Part shown: piece by piece, positions 60,595 through 64,000 of the stretch
How positions within the stretch are numbered: position 1 is the stretch's first letter
How the letters are laid out: each line of letters starts with the position of its first letter
From: Emergomyces orientalis
Taxonomy: Eukaryota; Ascomycota; Eurotiomycetes; Onygenales; Ajellomycetaceae
Assembly (NCBI GenBank): GCA_002110485.1
Contig: MOWL01000071.1
Coordinates: forward strand, 1 to 64,000
Length of the DNA: 64,000 bases
Reading direction: 5' to 3'
The notes under the pieces: generated by a model
The model's input: the letters and a program-made list of their open reading frames with translations, nothing else
What the model was told of the DNA's origin: nothing
Databases searched by the model: none
Position numbers and translations under genes: made by a program

Positions 60595-62910
60595 ATGGCG
60601 GCCACCAGCAGCGTGTTAGTCGACCACTCGCCCAATAACCCCACCAAAGCTCAAACCCGAAAGAATGCTTCCAATTTGGTATTGATCGATAACTATGACT
60701 CCTTCACATGGAACGTATATCAGTACCTCGTTCTAGAGGGAGCGAACGTGTCGGTGTTCAGAAACGACGAGATCACACTGGAAGAGCTCATTGCAAAGAA
60801 CCCCACTCAATTGGTTATCAGTCCCGGGCCAGGTCACCCTGATACGGATTCGGGGTTAAGTAAAGATGCAATCCAGCATTTCAGCGGGAAGATACCCATT
60901 TTCGGCGTCTGTATGGGACATCAATGCATGATATCTGTTTTTGGCGGGAAAGTCGATGTAACTGGAGAGATCCTTCATGGAAAGACTTCGTCCTTAAAAC
61001 ATGATTCGAAGGGCGTCTATGCCACACTCCCGCCATCCCTGGCCGTTACGCGATACCATTCCTTGGCAGGGATACAGCCAACTATCCCTGACCGCCTCGA
61101 AGTTTCCTCGTGGACGGAATTTGAAAACAACAGCGGTCGGAAAATTATAATGGGGGTCAGGCACAAAGACTATACCGTTGAAGGTGTTCAGTTTCACCCT
61201 GAGAGTATTTTGTCAGAACATGGGCGGACTATGTTTAGGAACTTTTTGAATCTCCGTGGTGGTACCTGGAAAGAGAATGGCGGCCTTGTTTCTCAGCCCG
61301 GTGAGACTGCAAGCGCTCTGAGCGACGGAGTAAAACTGACAAAGAAGGAATCGATCTTGGATAAGATCTACGCTCATCGCGAGATTGCTGTTAACCGTCA
61401 AATGGCGATTCCTTCCCAAAGACCGGAAGAGCTGCAAGCAGCATACGACCTCGGGATATCTCCACCCCAAATATCATTTCCGACCCGGCTGAGACAGACA
61501 CCATATTCATTGTCGCTCATGGCGGAGATCAAGAGAGCGTCACCATCAAAGGGTCTCATATCGTCGTCTACCTGTGCTCCGGCTCAAGCGCGAAAATATG
61601 CTATGGCTGGAGCAAGTGTTATCTCCGTCCTCACTGAACCGGAATGGTTTAAAGGCAGCATCGAAGACCTACGGGCCGTCCGCCAAAGCCTCGAGGGTTT
61701 CCCGAACAGGCCTGCTGTATTACGAAAAGAATTTATTTTCAATGAATACCAAATTCTAGAGGCTCGACTGGCTGGTGCAGATACTGTCTTACTTATTGTG
61801 AAAATGCTCGACACTGACCAATTACGGCGCCTTTACCAATATTCTCAACAACTGGGCATGGAGCCTCTTGTCGAAGTAAATACGGTCGAAGAAATGGGGA
61901 TCGCAGTTAGCCTAGGTGCCCAGGTTATTGGTGTCAATAATCGTGATCTGAGAAGCTTTGAGGTCGACCTGGGTACCACAAGTCGGCTAATGGATCAGGT
62001 GCCAGATTCAACAATTGTTTGTGCACTAAGTGGTATATCTGGCCCAAATGATGTCAAGGCGTATAGCACTGAGGGCGTCAAGGCAATCCTTGTTGGGGAA
62101 GCACTAATGCGAGCTGAGAATACAGACCTTTTTGTCTCTCAGCTCTTAGGTGGTGGGGAACCTCCCGCCATGTCAATTCTTAAACAACCATTACTGGTCA
62201 AAATATGTGGAACTCGCACACCGGAAGCCGCGCGCATAGCGATTGAATCTGGAGCTGATCTAATCGGTATCATAATGGCAAAGGGGCGCATAAGAACGGT
62301 CTCAGATGAGACTGCTTTGGAGATATCTAAAGTAGTTAAATCAACGTCGCGCCCGTCATCTTCAGCAAGTGAAACGCAGAAATACATCAACGATACTTCC
62401 TCGGTCGGCTACTTTGACTATTCGTCTCAATTACTTTGTCACCCTAGTCGTGCCTTGCTGGTAGGCGTGTTTTTGAATCAACCGCTATCGTATATTATCT
62501 CCCAACAGCGAATACTTGGTCTCGACATTGTTCAGCTCCATGGGTCGGAACCGATGGAGTGGGCGAGCCTTATACCTGTTCCAGTGATAAAGAAATTTTC
62601 GCCCGGGGAACCAGGGTTGTCTCGACCTGGCTACCATTCTCTCCCCCTTTTGGATTCCGGCGCAGGAGGGTCGGGTGAGAGACTTGACATTTCGGCTGTG
62701 CAAGACTCCCTTGCCAAGAGCGATAACCTCCGGGTGATGCTTGCAGGTGGATTAGATCATTTGAATGTTGCCGACACGCTTCAGCAGCTGGGACGATATG
62801 GCGAGAGCGTTGTGGGCGTTGATGTTAGCAGCGGAGTTGAATCAAACGGATCACAGGACTTGGAAAAGATAAAAGCTTTTGTGAAAACTGCTAAAAGTTA
62901 TAGAACTTGA
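60595..62910 (+). CDS. trpC: TrpC: GATase / IGP synthase / PRA isomerase (771 aa)
   Basis: Intronless ORF. The frame extends upstream only through a TTG at 60571, so the ATG at 60595 (MAATSSVLVDHSPNN) is used. Domain 1 (about 28-245): anthranilate-synthase glutamine amidotransferase, LIDNYDSFTWNVYQYL, GVCMGHQCM (nucleophile Cys), and VQFHPESI. Domain 2 (about 260-525): indole-3-glycerol-phosphate synthase, with RASPSKGLI, FIFNEYQILEARLAGADTVL and GVNNRDLRSFEVDL. Domain 3 (about 535-771): phosphoribosylanthranilate isomerase, LVKICGTRTPEAA, QLHG and AGGLDHLNV. Together they supply three functions in tryptophan synthesis from chorismate. Order and length match filamentous-ascomycete TrpC. TGACTCA and TATA sites lie upstream. 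Confidence 0.98.
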   Translation: MAATSSVLVDHSPNNPTKAQTRKNASNLVLIDNYDSFTWNVYQYLVLEGANVSVFRNDEITLEELIAKNPTQLVISPGPGHPDTDSGLSKDAIQHFSGKIPIFGVCMGHQCMISVFGGKVDVTGEILHGKTSSLKHDSKGVYATLPPSLAVTRYHSLAGIQPTIPDRLEVSSWTEFENNSGRKIIMGVRHKDYTVEGVQFHPESILSEHGRTMFRNFLNLRGGTWKENGGLVSQPGETASALSDGVKLTKKESILDKIYAHREIAVNRQMAIPSQRPEELQAAYDLGISPPQISFPTRLRQTPYSLSLMAEIKRASPSKGLISSSTCAPAQARKYAMAGASVISVLTEPEWFKGSIEDLRAVRQSLEGFPNRPAVLRKEFIFNEYQILEARLAGADTVLLIVKMLDTDQLRRLYQYSQQLGMEPLVEVNTVEEMGIAVSLGAQVIGVNNRDLRSFEVDLGTTSRLMDQVPDSTIVCALSGISGPNDVKAYSTEGVKAILVGEALMRAENTDLFVSQLLGGGEPPAMSILKQPLLVKICGTRTPEAARIAIESGADLIGIIMAKGRIRTVSDETALEISKVVKSTSRPSSSASETQKYINDTSSVGYFDYSSQLLCHPSRALLVGVFLNQPLSYIISQQRILGLDIVQLHGSEPMEWASLIPVPVIKKFSPGEPGLSRPGYHSLPLLDSGAGGSGERLDISAVQDSLAKSDNLRVMLAGGLDHLNVADTLQQLGRYGESVVGVDVSSGVESNGSQDLEKIKAFVKTAKSYRT

Positions 62911-63402
62911 TGATATGAAACTAATAGTTTCATTGAACTCCATGTCCTTAATTCATACAACAGAATGAAAATCCAATTATACAGTTCCTAGCTCTGTGGC
63001 CTCTGCTTTGTCTGCTTTATCACGATTATTACATACATTGGATATCCCTTTCGGTCTTTCGCGGTTTCTCACTGAGCTATTAACCCGGCTCGTGCCACTA
63101 ACATTTTATCATCTTCTCCTCATTGTGGTTTTGGCAAAATTCAGCACGTACGCGACGGTTTGACTGCTCATATCTGATCGTTCTTATGAAAGCAACCGCA
63201 TCTAAGTCACTTCGCTGGGATTCCGCGCTTTTTCTCTTCTCAACTCTTTTTCACTTAGCCTTCAGCATCTTCTCTCTCTCGAACCCTCTACCCCTTTTTA
63301 CCATCTTGACTTCGGGATCGGACAAGAAATAGGATTTTGAGGAAATCCTATCCGTATCTAAATCCATATCCGCTATTACTGAGCTTCTTGAATATCCGAG
63401 CC
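62911..63402. other. Intergenic
   Basis: About 0.5 kb between trpC stop and the BRCT gene start; C/T-rich leader before the ATG. No gene. Confidence 0.5.
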
Positions 63403-64000
63403 ATGGGGAAGACTTTTCGAAAGATAAACGTCAGCCTGGCTGGTGATTTCGGGCCAATGGCCGATAAGGTCAAGCAGTGGGTCGAGGCCAACGGGGGCAA
63501 TATCTCAAAGCAGCTCGAGAAGGATGTAACAACTCATCTTATCGCGACACAAAATGCCTTTCGGAGACGCCATTCAACAGGTATGCAAGCGTATTATTCC
63601 CCCCCCATGTCTTCTGCGCCCTTTTTCCGCCCTCCCCCTTCATTTTTTTATGAGGAATACCACTGTGGTGCGCACGTTAACCACGCGAATCTCAACATTT
63701 ACAGTCCAGCAAGCTCGGAAAATTAAAGGCCTGAAAATTGGGAAGCTAGAATGGCTTGAGGATTCCCTTCTGTCCAACAACAGGCGGCCCAACCGAGAGA
63801 AGGAATACCTGTGGAACAAAACAAGAGGTTCAGGCAAGCGGGATACAGCAAAGAAAACGAATGTCACCAAGAATATGGATACTGTAGGCGCAGGTATGAT
63901 GCTACTCATTACCATTTCTATTGTAAGCGTACTAAGTGAAAAGGAGAGATAGATGCCGTGGAAAAACAACGGCGTAATCGTGGCCCAGGAAATGAGGTTG
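63403..64000 (+). CDS. BRCT-domain protein, 5' part (continues off right edge)
   Basis: Three exons in view: 63403-63580, 63705-63893, 63953 onward (introns 124 and 59 bp, in phase). The protein begins MGKTFRKINVSLAGDFGPMA, then a BRCT fold follows (NVSLAGDFG ... VTTHLIAT ... KIKGLKIGKLEWLEDSL). A basic Lys/Arg stretch follows (NKTRGSGKRDTAKKTNVTKN). BRCT domains bind phosphopeptides or DNA ends in repair and checkpoint proteins. It could be a PARP-type protein (fungal PARPs have an N-terminal BRCT) or a smaller BRCT-only protein; the rest is outside the window. Confidence 0.8.

Noticed and set aside
1..64000. CRISPR array, operon or prokaryotic system
   Set aside because: Introns throughout, monocistronic spacing, and no regularly spaced repeats.

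Overview
The window reads as nuclear chromosomal DNA from a filamentous ascomycete, most likely a eurotiomycete and plausibly an onygenalean. Genes carry several short introns (about 50-230 bp) with fungal-type GT-AG sites. The housekeeping proteins have the lengths and architectures of Aspergillus/Onygenales orthologues: a FadA-type G-alpha subunit, a trifunctional TrpC, an alpha-actinin with two spectrin-like repeats, and Doa1. AT-rich, stop-riddled retroelement blocks lie between the genes. The taxon is inferred from gene content and style, not from a database match.

Layout. Positions 1-4730 hold the 5' part of a young, open Ty3/gypsy retrotransposon on the minus strand: candidate 5' LTR, primer-binding site, Gag-protease ORF, a TTTAAAC slippery site placed exactly at the gag stop, and pol running off the left edge. 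It lies against an older graveyard (about 4735-8300): a degenerate gypsy integrase/chromodomain fragment, a degenerate non-LTR RNase H fragment, and a gag zinc-knuckle fragment. In the older AT-rich block the in-frame stops are essentially all TGA at positions where the families have Trp, while CpA/TpG is retained, so the RIP-like mutation does not show the classical CpA preference.

From 11.2 kb the window is euchromatic. In order: an 832-aa membrane protein of unknown role (+); mitochondrial uS16m (-); NAD(P)HX epimerase (+); DOA1/UFD3 (-); STRAP-like WD40 protein (+); a decayed F-box gene; YRA1/ALY mRNA-export factor (+); alpha-actinin (+); a 4.8-kb non-coding stretch leading into the G-alpha gene fadA (+); USE1 SNARE (-); a 230-aa orphan (-); a 6.6-kb gene-poor zone; a 4-coumarate:CoA-ligase-like enzyme with a PTS1-like end (-); NUP188 (-); a decayed SRPK-like kinase fragment; trpC (+) with a GCN4/CPC1-type TGACTCA and TATA box upstream; and the 5' end of a BRCT-domain gene (+).

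The genes form no operon or obvious biosynthetic cluster. They serve ubiquitin/Cdc48 work (DOA1), mRNA export and nuclear pores (YRA1, NUP188), actin and G-protein signalling (alpha-actinin, fadA), ER SNARE trafficking (USE1), mitochondrial translation (uS16m), metabolite repair (NAXE) and tryptophan synthesis (trpC). No CRISPR, operon or clear tRNA gene was found. All splice models were built by reading GT/AG sites and checking codon phase by hand; no alignment or RNA data was available.
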